Positions 11,046 through 22,752 of a stretch of 64,000 nucleotides of DNA are shown here, piece after piece. This stretch comes from Dactylorhiza incarnata (Eukaryota; Streptophyta; Magnoliopsida; Asparagales; Orchidaceae): the NCBI GenBank assembly GCA_033032865.1, contig JAWHQI010000276.1:372001-436000 (forward strand), read 5' to 3'. Made by a program: the position numbers and the translations under genes. Below the pieces are notes generated by a model, which saw nothing but the letters and a program-made list of their open reading frames with translations, made no database searches and was not told where the DNA came from. The stretch's first letter is position 1; each line of letters begins with the position of its first letter.

Positions 11046-12525
11046 CTCTTATTTGTATGGCTAGACAACGCCTCTATAAAGTTTTCTCTACATGTTCGGA
11101 TTCGTATTCCTTCTCGTGTGTCCGAGTAATCAATCAACTCAACTCTACAACTTATTCAGTTCTTACCATTGATGGAACTGATCAGATCGTCAAGCATCCT
11201 AATTATCCTCAAAATTTAAGGGGGGGGGGGGGGGGGGGGGGTACTCGTGAACTTGTATGAGTATATGTTAACCAATCATTATTATTGTAGTTAAAATTTT
11301 CTACCATGACAGGGCATGATTTTTAACAAATGATAAGTTAATTACTTCCGAAAGCCCTCAACCACAAGAACTTTCAACTATAACTATAGCTTGCAAGCCC
11401 TAATTCAGTTCCCAGCTTCTAGAAGGGCATCAGCATCCCTAAGTAACTAAACCTAACAACTTTAGAGTTCTCACGCTTCAACTAAGGTCAAGTCTTTGTT
11501 CGATCACTGATGTTTGTCCATTGTCCTGGTAACACTACAGGTCACCACTCCAAACTTGCTTTTACAAAATCCCATCTTTGCCCAAGTAACATCGAGTAAG
11601 ATTGACTTCAAAATCACTATGTTCACGATGCAACACTTTCTTAATTAGATCTAAGGGAAACCCAATTCAGTAACTAATTTGCCAAATAAACAAAAGGTAT
11701 GCTCCAATAAACAAAAGATAAGCCATTATCTATTTTGGGCTAAGTATCTTCGATATCACCATGTTATATTCATCCCAAGTATGCAAACAATCCTTAGGGC
11801 ACACGACCTTAGACTTGGGATTCTATTCTAAGGCTTGTTGGTATACTCCACACATTAGACTCTTCAAGGTACCCTCTACGACAACCTAATCAGGGTCAAC
11901 AAGTGCCCAATCCCAAATGGGTCTCTTCTAAACTTGAATTCTTATCCGACCCTCGGTGTTTGTCATGGTGGTTGTCTCAATGTAAATGTGTCATCGGCAC
12001 GGGGGTTGAGTCTACGAGTCCCCTACCATTCCGCTTATGTGTCAATCTCCTAAAGGCGTTCCTATTAGTTTGGATAATCCTTGGTATCTGAAGTAGGGAC
12101 ATTAGAGTTTATGACTTAGGTGGTCGTTCTCACGTTAAACTCCTCCTCTAACCACTTTGGGGTACCCTCGCACGTTAATCAAATTTATACCTGCGGTCTA
12201 TTTCAGACTAGGGCATACTATAAATTGTCATGGTAAGTCATGTCTCCTAGTGGGGTTGAGTGTAACTCATTGATTAGAGGACTATCTAAAGAGATCTTTG
12301 CATATGGAGGTATTACCTGCTGAGGGGCAGGGTTTGCCGCAGGCTACAAAAGAAAATTGGTCACTCATAAGGAGATTTGGCTAAAAAGATTCAGTTAAAA
12401 GGTGACTTTTTCATGTGATTCCCCATATGGGCACACCATTGCTTCCGCTGCTAGTTTGTCGTTAAATTAAGCTCGCGCGGGGTGGACCTAGGTTTGTGGA
12501 CTTCTTTTCTTCGGATCAAGGTTTC
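11046..12525 (-). other. Noncoding leader of A'
   Basis: AT-rich sequence without a supported open frame, homologous to the leader of A (36848-38334, 50200-50500). A run of 22 G (11220-11241) corresponds to a short C5 stretch in A (about 50311), so it is a local homopolymer expansion. Near the primer site (12406-12452) it holds the block with palindrome CCCATATGGG that is shared with A and, more weakly, with B. Confidence 0.7.
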
Positions 12526-12537
12526 GCTCTGATACCA
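12526..12537 (-). other. Primer-binding site (initiator Met tRNA), A'
   Basis: The minus strand reads TGGTATCAGAGC two to three bases after the LTR end GGGGTCTTAAAA. It is a perfect consensus match. Confidence 0.92.
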
Positions 12538-12539
12538 AT

Positions 12540-15500
12540 TTTAAGACCCCATTTTTTTGCTACAAAACTGGGTCTTATGCGCAGAACCGTCGCTTTGCAG
12601 TGACACCGACACTCAGGAAGGACGCCACTACAAAACGCCGAACATGCCGGCTTTATTGATCACAGAAGAAGAAAAGTACAATTGAACCAAAAATAAGTTC
12701 AAGTCCACATCATAGAATATATAAATCATAATAAAAGATGTCCAAAGATAATCACTGAATAAAAGAGGTAGCAATAAGAGGTGCTCCTTCCCAGTACATC
12801 AAGTCCTCACTACAAGATCACTCGCGGAAGCAAATTCTATTAGTAATACTCAGGGATCTTGAGATTGGTGCTCCTGTGCTAGACTGACCCGCCTCTATCT
12901 GCAACGGCCTCTGGTAGTGCTGCGTCTACTCAGTCCCCTAGATTATATGGTCCACTGATCGTTAGTCAAAAATACTATGCCTTGTTTCCCCCCACCCATC
13001 CCCCAATGGCTCCTAGGCACCGTGGGGGAGGGATGAAGCGGAGGACATCAAGGGGTATATAACAAGCAGATGACATGGCCTAGCAACAGAAATGTCTACC
13101 ACTACACAGGTATATATATATATAATTGAAGTAGTAAATAAAGCAGGGTAAAGAACAAGTAAAGAAAGGTAATTAAAGACAAGTATAAAATATAAAAGTA
13201 ACCTTTGATTTATAGGAATGCCCATACAAACCTATAGACCAAGGGGTCGTTTAGCAATGTCTATCATATAAAAAGTCCCATACCAATTTATATGGTAGGG
13301 GTAGGCGTTGAAATGCAATGCTCATGCTATGACACACAGTTTATGTAATTTAATGTTATGTTCACACAAGTGCAACACACACCTGACTCTATGCACACAG
13401 ACCTTTAGTTCCCCCTTTTTGGAGCTAGCTAAGACTCCCATGATACCCCTGTAGTGGAAAACAGAAGTGGTGGGCAGGGCCTCGCCCTCCTCTAGATTGG
13501 TATTCATACTACCTAACTTAGACCTATCGTACGCCTCAATGCGAAGAACACAACCGTTGAGCACCTGCGTACTCTTGCTGGCTGGTCCACCAGTCTTTCC
13601 TTCGACAAGTGCAAAAATTTTATGCACATGCAATTATGATTACTATATATCACCGAGCCATAAGATCCACGGGCTAACCTGCCCGTCACCATAACCTTCC
13701 GAGCCACTGACTCGCTGGACTAACCCATCCATACCTACAACCACCCAGCCTACCGCTCGTAAGGACAAACAAACTAACCATCCATAGCTACGAGGTGTAA
13801 GAGCTATGATGGGCTGAACCACAAAGCTCCCTTTCCAAGGAACTTATTCTTATTGGTGTCTACCCTTGACCCGACCACTATTAATGTTACACTTACTAAT
13901 GCTAAGTATGTTTTCTTCACTCCAAGTGAATGATGATCTTTCGTCGATCCCAAGCATACTCTTGCCTCCTAATCAACCAGGCATCCCTCTCCTACCCTCT
14001 TTTGGTGACCCATTCCGAACCCAGTCAGTCTGGGTGCACAAAAATCTTTAACTTCTCGTGTGAGACCTATATTCTTATCTTAACAGACCATTTCAACTAC
14101 ATGAGGAGCATGAGAAGAGGTACTCCAAATAATCATCTAAATGACCCAAGATTATTATTGGGAGTGTGTTATGACATTTTAAGACTATCTGCAGAAATTC
14201 ATAATTTTCCTAATATATTTGGCATTTATTATAATTTCCTAAACATCAGGGAACCTATGACTTTGAACACAAAGTATAGTTTTCTGATAATCTATGGCCT
14301 TAATAAAATTTGTGCAACTGTATACCATCAAAATAACAGCCATATATGAAATTCCTAAATTTCCAGAAAGGTTTTGACCTCCAATTAATATATTGACTAA
14401 TTTATTAAAATCAAACAAAGACAGTACCAAAATTGCTCATCCAAAAATTACTAGAAAATTAACAAATATCTGAGGTAATCGGAAAAGTTCACTGCTTGAA
14501 TTTCATTATTTTCCAGATTCATTTGACCATATGAATCCTTTATTTAAGTAAACAAATCATAGGGCACTTTGTGAAGAGAATCATATAAAAACTCCTCCAA
14601 AAGTTATACTAAAAATTTTCGATCATATTCTTGCCCTAAAAAGTTCTCTGACCAAATTTCACGATTTACCAGTGAATATTAAACCCTTAATTAATATACT
14701 TTATAAATAAGGCAATCAATGGAATTGTGAATGAAGTACTATATAACTCAATCTAAAATTCACAATAAAATTATCAAAGAACAATAACACTATACAAGCT
14801 CACTGCCAAAATTTCATGAACATCCAAGGTTATGTAAATATTTAAATTCTTCTTATAAGGAAACATCATAATAGGTTCTTAATTAATTCAGAGAAGACAA
14901 AAGTTTTTAAAAATTCCAGATAAATTATCTAGGGCATAATACCTCCCTATGAACCTCTCTATCAAGTTTCAAGTCAATCCGATGATATATAACCCTATGT
15001 CCTTCAATTGGTTCAATATACAACCCTAAGGTTTGAACTAGCGTTCTAGGGCACATCCACCCCAAATCACCCAAAATCACTTGTGAGGCTGTTTTATATT
15101 ATGTTAAATCAATGGTCGAGTTTTCACAACATTTTGATGAGGGTTGACCCCTCAAATCCATCAAGTGCACTTTTGTCCTAATATCCCATAGTTTGACCGA
15201 TTTTGGGTTACTTAATTACCCAAATGAATCAATCCCAAATGGAATGAAATTTATACCAGAGTCGTGTCATGATCCTAAGGACCACCCACCAAAATTTGGT
15301 AGGGTTTGGATGTCTTTAGACCCTAAAATTAATTCATACATGGTTTATTAAATTTCTACAAATACTATAGAAAACGATCCTCCAAAAATGTCCATTTTTG
15401 GATAAGTTGAGGGTAATTGTATAACTAGCATATGGTCCAAATTTCAAAGCAATTGGATGAGTAGTTTAGTGGGGGCACCCATTTTGATTTCTGGTCAACC

Positions 15501-17022
15501 TTATGACACCTTGCACCAAACTGAGTGATGCAGTCAAACAAGTGGGCCAAATCGGCTCAAATCAATTTTAAATTGAACTAGATACAAAGATCTACAACTT
15601 TTTTCTTTGACCACTTTTCCTAAAACGTAATCTAAGGGGTTCAATTTTCAGTTTCAAAAACGTGCATTTCTAAGAGAAATTACGACGTTAAATAATCATA
15701 AAGTTGTATAATCTGTCTAAATAAAAATGGAGGGCATCGATTCATCTTCTCCAATCAGCCAACGACCATGATTTGCCCGACCTGTATCAACTTAGGAGGT
15801 GATTTACCGGCCACCTAGACCCTCTCCCAGTCAGCCAATTCCACCACCACCTTCGTTGAGGTGGCAGTCGGCGATGGACGGTGGTTGGCCGTCCGGAGGC
15901 GGCCGAAATCGGGGTTTTAAGCAAGAAAAGTAAAGCTTGAACCCAAGATTTTGACCACGCTGATCCAAGGCCAATTATACCCAAACCTTGCGGCCAACAT
16001 GATAAGATTTATCCACTAAGAGAGAGGAGGAGGGGAGGACATGTGTGGTGGCATTAAGCCGCCCCGATCTCCGATCCGCCATTGTTGGCCGTGACGCTTT
16101 TGGTGCCATGCCGATATGAGTTTAGAGGCTCGATTTCTTCTGAAACGTGGGGTAAACTCCTTCCCTTCATCCCGTGAGCCTTTTTAAGGAGCCAATTCGG
16201 GGAGAGGAAGAGGAAAAGATTGGGATTCCACCATTAACGCCATTAATGGTAAAATTTCGACCATCCCTAAAAACCTTTAAATTCATCCCCCATAAGAGTT
16301 GGAAAACCTCTTAATCTTCTCCTAACTGATTGGGGGAATGAATCTTCATCAATTGGGAAGGCCTTTGGCCTCCCTTGGCCAAGATTTACTCCAACAAAAT
16401 GGATCTCGGCCGTATTCCATCGGTTGAGCTACCGTCGGTGCTAGGGCTAGCGCCAGCGCTAGCGTCTCGATGGAATAACATTCGTTGGTTAGGCCACTCA
16501 TGCTCGCACTAGCTCTTGCTCTCGCTCCAGCGCCAGCGCTAGCGTCTTGACAACATAGAGCTCATCTCGATGGTATGGAGCACGTCTCAGCGGTTTGTCT
16601 AGACAACCGCTACCGCCAGCACTCATGCTAATGCCAGCGCTAGCATCTCGACGGCATAGGGCTTGTCTCGGCGGTATGGAGCTCATCTCAACGGTTCGTT
16701 TAGTCAACCACTAACGCTCACGTTAGCCCCTACCGCCGGCGCTAGCTCAATATTCAAATTGCTTTTCTTTCTACGATCGGATAATTGGGGTGTTACGAAG
16801 GGACTCCCCTAACGGGTTAGGCATATTATGATGGGGTCACAGGTCATGGTGATGCCCTAAAGACAACCCTAGAATGGATAATTGGAATGCAGTATTCGCA
16901 GACCAATGTGATCTTCACCTAGTCACCAAAGGTCTTATGATCTCTTCGCGTATCCTAAGTTTTGTCATGATGAAGTCATGACAAAACCATCCTAGGGGTC
17001 TAGTTGTTGGTGGGATATTACA
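12540..17022 (-). repeat. A' 5' LTR (about 4.5 kb)
   Basis: On the minus strand it starts TGTAATATCCC at 17022, followed by CTAGACCCCT as in A, and ends GGGGTCTTA near 12540. Homology to the A LTR is clear at both ends and over the AT-rich centre. The 16200-16800 portion differs and carries its own array of GCTAGCGCCAGCGCTAGCG-like palindromes. Open frames such as 13930-14349 are in AT-rich LTR sequence and are not supported as genes. I see no gene over these 4.5 kb. Confidence 0.85.
16430..16745. repeat. AGCGCT/GCTAGC palindrome cluster in A' LTR
   Basis: Repeated GCCAGCGCTAGCGTCTCGA-type segments at about 16452, 16530, 16635 and 16738, interleaved with TCTCG(A/G)CGG(T/C)AT. Each core is self-complementary. 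Confidence 0.75.
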
Positions 17023-17188
17023 TTTTGATTGTGGAATTAGAAGAATGTAAGAAAGACCCAAGTAGTGGTCATGCAGTTGTTGAAGAACAAGACGAGTCTG
17101 ACGGATCTTTAAATGATTTTCTAAATGATGAGTACACATAAATTCAGAAAGAGAAGAAAATGAGCACTGCAATGAAACACCTGCACCT

Positions 17189-18528
17189 ATGGAGGGGGAG
17201 CATATTAGTCAATCCACAATGCTGCCTTCACCTCAAAGACTAGAAGATGAGCAACATCCTCTACCCAGCACAGTTCCCACAGTCCCATCGACTGAATTCA
17301 TGTCCCAAATGGAAGGTCTGTTAAATAGACAAAGAGAACAATTTGAAGCATATGTCAATCAGGCTGCTACAAGTTGCAGAAATGACCTAACTGCTAGAAT
17401 AGATGTATTGCAAGAAGACATTCAGCATCAAAACCTTCAAAACACAAATGTGTATCAGACTGCTGCCAATGTTGTGGCCAATACAGGAACTGAAATACCC
17501 AACATCAATCAAGCTACCTATCTCATTGGAAATCAACTGAACATTATTCTTAATTGATTGTCTAATCTAAGAGACAATCAGCAGTCCATCATACACAATC
17601 AAGATGTGACCATTAATGACTTTGAAGATATCAACAACACTATACTTCATAGAATATCCTCTTCTACTCAGGTCTCTCAAGAGATAGTGGGCAATGTAGG
17701 TGAAACTTTATTGCATCAATTTCAAGTCACCCAAGATCAACATTCCAATTCCTTCACTCAATCTGTCAGAGCATCTCAAGGCACTCTTATGGATGCTACT
17801 GGAAATCTTAAAAATCTTCTGGCTAGACAACTTCAGGCCTTTCTGGCATCCCTCTCTAAAGACATATTTTCAAAAGCCAGAAAGGGGGAGATAATGTCAA
17901 GCAATCTTGCCATGTAGCTAGCAAATGAAGTAAGGTTCTCTATAGATCTTGAACCTATTGACTATGGGATTGCCTATCAACATCCAATTCCTAAAGGTAA
18001 TCTCCCTAAAGAACCCTCTCACGGTGCAATGCCTGAAGTACCTCCAAAACAATACAAGAGCCTGATAGCCATCAAGGTTATTTTGTTGATGAACCTATCA
18101 GTGGGAGTAGCTAAGCCAGAAAAAGTAAAATACATTCAGTTGATCCTGAATATCAAGAAGCAAAGAGCAGGATAATGGAAGAGATAAAGAAAAACCCGAA
18201 TTTTGAAGAATGGAGCCTTGCTCAAGGGATATCATCCTAAATACCTGGACTCTATTCCAGCAGGGAAAGAATGATAGGGGTACATTCTTCAGTTCAAAAG
18301 AGTGGCAGAAATATGAAATGTGTGAAGCTGGCAGAAGGGATTATTGGAACGAAATCAAGATGGGAGATACCTCAGTGCCTGACCATGCACCTCTCAGATA
18401 TCACCCTAAACCTTATAATTATTTTGAAAGGCGAAAGCAGAAACAGGCTGAAGCTGATTAATCTAAGAAGGCTGGACCATCTGGGAAAGGAAAAGATGTT
18501 CAGGGGGATTGAAGGAGAAGGATTTTAG
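17189..18528 (+). pseudogene. Decayed coding region of unknown family
   Basis: Two open stretches in one frame (17189-17557 and 17558-17917) are separated by a single TGA. Coding character continues after a TAG at 17915-17917 (LANEVRFSIDLEPIDYG) and then moves through other frames to about 18528, for example DPEYQEAKSRIMEEIKKN near 18140 and an open frame at 18210-18461 (KEWQKYEMCEAGRRDYWNE). The first 240 residues are Gln/Asn-rich and look able to form coiled coils; the last part is Lys-rich. I recognise no domain. Its place just before a purine tract and LTR would suit an extra 3' frame, such as the env-like region of sireviruses, or a gag-like protein of a non-autonomous element. Both are guesses. 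Confidence 0.5.
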
Positions 18529-18690
18529 AAATCACTTGCACATTTCTATGTTCTACAATTTTGCATCTAATATATTGTTAATGTATTGGAGTTTAGTTAA
18601 TCAATATATGCAGTGATTAAATGCTTAATTAATTGTTAATGATTATATTTGTTAGTAAGGCTTATCTATACTTGTAAGTTCTGGCTTCTT

Positions 18691-18705
18691 CAAATAGGAG
18701 GAGAT
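18691..18705 (+). other. Candidate polypurine tract
   Basis: CAAATAGGAGGAGAT lies directly before TGTTGGG, the arrangement expected for the 3' end of an internal region. Confidence 0.55.
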
Positions 18706-20404
18706 TGTTGGGTATTATGCCTTCAATGTCTCAAGATTTGAAGAAGGAACAAAAGTATAGATAAGCTAAGTTGTTTTTGATCGCATGTTAAAGGTCATGT
18801 TGTGACAGATGCATCAAAGCCACATCACTAGTATCTAGACGATAATAGTAATGAAAATTTACTAAGTAAAATATCGTCTCAAGACTCAGCAAATGAATCG
18901 TTGAAAAAGGAAACATATCGTAGAGACAGTTCTGAGGATATCGTCTTGAAGAAAGATTATCATTGATAAGTCTAAGTGATGATATCTCAACGATATCATC
19001 TTGAAAGAAATATATAGTCTTGAATATCGAAGAAAGCTTATCGTGGTAAAGCTAAGTTCAGACGTCTCGACGATGTCGTCTTAAAGAAGAGGTATAGTCT
19101 TAAAGGCTGGAGAAAGCTTATTGTGGATAAATCTAAGAAGTCTCAACGATGTCGTCTTGAAGAAGAGGTATAGCATTGAAGATTAATGACTTGACTCATT
19201 AAGTCATGAAGAAAAGTTCATGAAGACAAACATCGGTTTGAAGATCTTATATCGTCTAGAAGATCAAGATGATATCATCTTGAAGAAAGACTGTCATCCT
19301 GATGAATAAGTCTAATTCTTATTAAAAGAAGCATCTCGACGATATCGTCTTGAAGAAGTAATATCATTGAGATATCAAGTAGAGTCGTGATGAAGGAAGT
19401 ATGTCGACGATATCGTCGTGAAGATTATTTGTCGTTTATATTAATCAAGACGATATCATCTTGAAGGAATATTATCGCCTTGACAGTTGCAGGGAATGTG
19501 CACGCCGCCTATCTTGCGCACAAATCAAGGACTAATAAATGATATATTCTCTATAGAATATAGCTGTTGCACAATATTTAATGAAGAAAATTATTATTTC
19601 TATATTTTGCAAGTTCCAAGAACGACCAACATTTATGATGAAATATTGCCAATTCTGCAAGATGTTTCAAATGAGAAAATTGATTACGGAATAATCAACA
19701 AGGACTTTTATGCAAAATTGCAGAGCAATATAAAAGGAGACATTTTTATCTGCAGGACATGTTTGCTCAGTATTCTCTCTCACGTTTATTCTCATACATA
19801 CTTACAGAAGAGAAAGAAAAGAATCAACAAAAGGAAGACTTCGCTGCTATTGTGTTGTGTAGGTCTAGAGAAGATTCTAAAGAAAGGTTCATTGATCCAT
19901 AAGATCTCTGGGCTTATTGTTACGAGAAGAAGAAGAATACCTGCTATTCAAAGCTTTCATTCTGAAGTATTTTCTTCTACAACAACTTTTCTGTATTACT
20001 TTGTAGGGTTCTTTGTGATCCTGAGCTGGTAGGATCTAATGATAGATCTGAGTTGGTAGGGTTCTTAGTGAGCCTGAGTTTGGTAGGACCTTGTTGAAGA
20101 TCTGAGTTATTGTAAGACTTATAAAGTCTGAGCTTGGTAGGGTTCTCTGTGAACCTGAGTTGTAAGATCTGTTTATTGAGAAAAATCTGAGTTGGAGAAG
20201 TATCCTAGTATAGCTTATTGTTAGATAGGTGGGAGGGACAGTGGACTACCTCTAAACACATTGTCTTGTAGGGATCCACTATCAATCTTGTGTGTTTTCT
20301 GTGATTGTTTTTGCGCTCTGATAATAAAACTTTAAAGTAGCAAATAATATTGAAAACACCTAATCACCCCCCCCCCCCTCTAGGTGTAGTTTATAGACAA
20401 CCCA
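18706..20404 (+). repeat. Candidate 3' LTR with GATATC palindrome array
   Basis: Starts TGTTGGGTATTATGCC and appears to end ...GACAACCCA near 20404. It contains the array at 18880-19475, repeats of CTGAGTTGGTAGG (20025-20180) and a C12 run (20367-20378) between CACCTA and TAGGTG. The 181-codon open frame at 19487-20032 inside it has no recognisable features. The partner LTR is not in the window, so the limits rest on one copy. Confidence 0.5.
18880..19475. repeat. Interspersed CGATATCGTCTTGAAGAA array
   Basis: About nine copies of a unit around GACGATATCGTC, a perfect 12-bp palindrome in its best copies, followed by TTGAAGAA. They lie at about 18885, 18946, 18990, 19068, 19150, 19268, 19338, 19406 and 19450, with irregular spacing. 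Confidence 0.8.
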
Positions 20405-21746
20405 TATCCTTAAATTGTCAAATCCAAAGCATGGGAAGTATTTTTCCCATTAATTCTAGTAAAACCAGCCTCCATTTTCTCTCTCCTCCATTAACCTTGA
20501 ACTTCATTCCCACATCCAAGAGATGATCACTTTTCTTCCACTTCCCCACACCTCACGTACTGAGACAAGCCATTTTCCTGAAAGAGATCAAGCTTGGAAG
20601 GAGGATTGAAGCTTGGCCGACCGCCACCATGCCGCCAAGAAGACAAAATTGATCCATGGCCGCAAATAAGGTGACTTCCGCCCCCTCTCCCCCAGTGCTA
20701 GATCTTTAGATCTGAAATTAAAGAGATATTAGGCTCAAGAGAGCTTGATTTCGGTGAGATTCAAGGAGTTCTGTAGGAAGAGACCACGTAGAACTTGCAT
20801 TTTAGGGTGTCGTTCACCGCGAAAATGACTTCAATCAACTTCTCTCTTCAACATGAAGCAGTAGGACTTGATTTCGTGAAGAATAGTGGTCTATTGAGGG
20901 AGTATTGGAGGATAAAAGGTTATACTTATCTCACCCATCAGCTGGAGGAAGAATATGAACAGCTTCTATTAGATCTACTTCAAGATCTGTGCAAGATCTG
21001 TTATTTGTTTAATAACAGAATCTATTTTATGCGAGTGGTTGGCTTCAAGCCACTTTTTAGGCATGTTCCAGCCAGATTTAAGTCTCAGGCTCAACATAAA
21101 AGTTGTAGCCCTCGGAAAGACCTTTCTGAAATGTGGTTGCATGTATTTTGGGGAGTCATATAGCTCCCTTGGATTAAAATCGAAAATGCTATGTTTTTGC
21201 TATCTATAAATTATGTGTCGGACTAATTCTGTCCAGTTTTATACAGTTGGGTCTAAACCCATATTTAGGTATGATATTCTTAGATCTGGACCTTGAGCTC
21301 AAGATAAAGGTTGTAGCCCTTGAAAATTCCTTTTCAGATTGGGGTGGCACATTAATTTTGGTGGTTTGTAGCTCCTAGAAATCCTATTATAGTAAACATT
21401 GATGAACATGTACAAAGTGTCAATGTTTTACTGATTTCTCTCAGAATATTTATCGAATGCTTATAAATTTGGTAGAAATGTTCCTAATGATATTGTGATC
21501 AACCCAGATAATTTTCAGAATTTTTGAATACATATTTGATATGAATTTGCCTATTATATCACATAAATGTAAAGTGCCATAAATAAGTATTGTGAAATAT
21601 AAAGAGATCAAAATTTTGTAGGAATGATTCAAGAACTAATTATGATCTATGGTAGATGTTTCAGAGGATTTGTCTTTGAAATGAGTCCTTAATTAAAGTT
21701 GTCGTATGATTTATTATGCTGAAATGAAATATTAAGATACTCATTT
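20405..21746 (+). repeat. Fragment of a B-type LTR (oldest host layer)
   Basis: Plus-strand segment similar to the inner part of the B LTR (about 39190-40260). Shared blocks include GGAGCTTGGCCGACC-like text, ATCCATGGCCG..AATAAGGTGA.TTCCGCCCCCTCTCCC, the GGCTCAAGAGAGCTT block, and the repeated GTAGCCCTCGGAAAG and TGTAGCTCC.AGAAATCC pieces. It is more diverged from B than the two B LTRs are from each other. Both ends are truncated, on the left by the uncertain element and on the right by A at 21747 (adjacent CATTT would be one A target copy). The 122-codon frame at 20795-21163 is not supported as a gene. Confidence 0.72.
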
Positions 21747-22752
21747 TGTAACATCCCGCAAACAACTAGACCCCTAGAGTGGTTTGGTCATGACTAGGTC
21801 ATGACAAAACCCTAGGAAGCTTGAAGAGACCACTTGGCCTTAGCCAAGAAGAAGGAAACCACAGTGGTCTGCAAATAGCAATTTCTAATTAACAAACATA
21901 GGGTTGGACTTAAGGGTCGTACCTTGACTCTTTGACCCCACCATAGCATACCTAACCCTTTAGGGGTGCCCTTAGGCACTAAGGACCCAATGGGGTCAAC
22001 CAAAGTGGTCAAGTTGACCAAAGTCAACATTTACCCTAAATTGGTCAAAGTATCTTAATTAGGGTCAATTGACCTCTACCATGACAAATTGACCATTCCC
22101 CTACCCTTATAAGGTTATTAGGGACCCAATGGACCAAAACGCCCCACCATGGGGCCACCAATTTGGCCAATTTGATCAAATCAACTCCACACTAAATTTA
22201 GGTCAAAATGACCTATTTGACCTAATCAAGACCAATCCACTTAGGCTAGGCCTAATTGGAGTAGCCCATTAGCTTAGGATACTGATAATTACCAAGAGTT
22301 GCCACTCAATTTTTGTAAATGATGACTAGGAGAGAGAAACCTCATTTTCACCAAACATGGAGGAGAGAAAAAGAGAAGGGGAAATGGCATTCATGGCTTA
22401 GGGAGATCAATAACCACTGATTCCTCCTCCAATGTCTCCATTCAGTTTCCCCAATCAATTTGGAGGAGTTTAATGGCCATTCCTGGCCACATAGAGGGGG
22501 AATTTGAGGAGTTTTCACTTGGCCGAAAATGGCCATTAATGGCCATTCGTGGCTATTAGGAGTTACACCCTTCCCCAACCCAATTAAGCCATATAACTCC
22601 TCCAGTGGATGGAGAGGAGGAGTTTCCCCACCTTACCTGAAGAAATCGATCACCCAAGACAGGAGTTGACATGGCACCCAAAAGCTTGAGGCCGGCCATG
22701 GCGGACCACCCAATCAGCAAGCTTCAAGGCTACATACAGGTCTGGTTCTTCT

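Larger units (their letters stand above)
10301..17022 (-). mobile_element. A': giant-LTR non-autonomous Ty3/gypsy derivative, 5' part
   Basis: Minus-strand relative of element A. It has a 4.5-kb LTR, an initiator-Met primer site, a leader of about 1.5 kb and then only an integrase remnant, cut at 10301 by the Tat/Athila-like insertion. Homology to A covers the start of the LTR, its distal part, the leader and the integrase remnant. The leader runs straight into integrase in both copies, so gag, protease, RT and RNase H are missing by a shared deletion. Its right edge (17022/17023) lies in the element of uncertain lineage; TTTTG at 17023-17027 would be one target copy. Confidence 0.82.
17023..20404 (+). 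mobile_element. LTR element of uncertain lineage, 3' part
   Basis: Plus-strand arrangement of a decayed coding region (17189-18528), a purine-rich tract followed by TGTTGGG (18691-18706), and an LTR-like segment to about 20404. The purine tract directly before TGTTGGG and a C-rich U5-like tail (CACCTAATCACCCC, about 20357) recall Sirevirus-type copia elements, but no copia pol is visible. The left part is cut off by A'. The right edge is approximate, placed where similarity to the B-type LTR resumes. Confidence 0.55.

Noticed and set aside
13930..14349. 139-codon frame in the A' LTR
   Set aside because: AT-rich LTR sequence, no domain, and not kept open in the related A LTRs.
19487..20032. 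181-codon plus-strand open frame
   Set aside because: Lies within a candidate LTR, AT-rich, no recognisable motif, and no second copy to support conservation.
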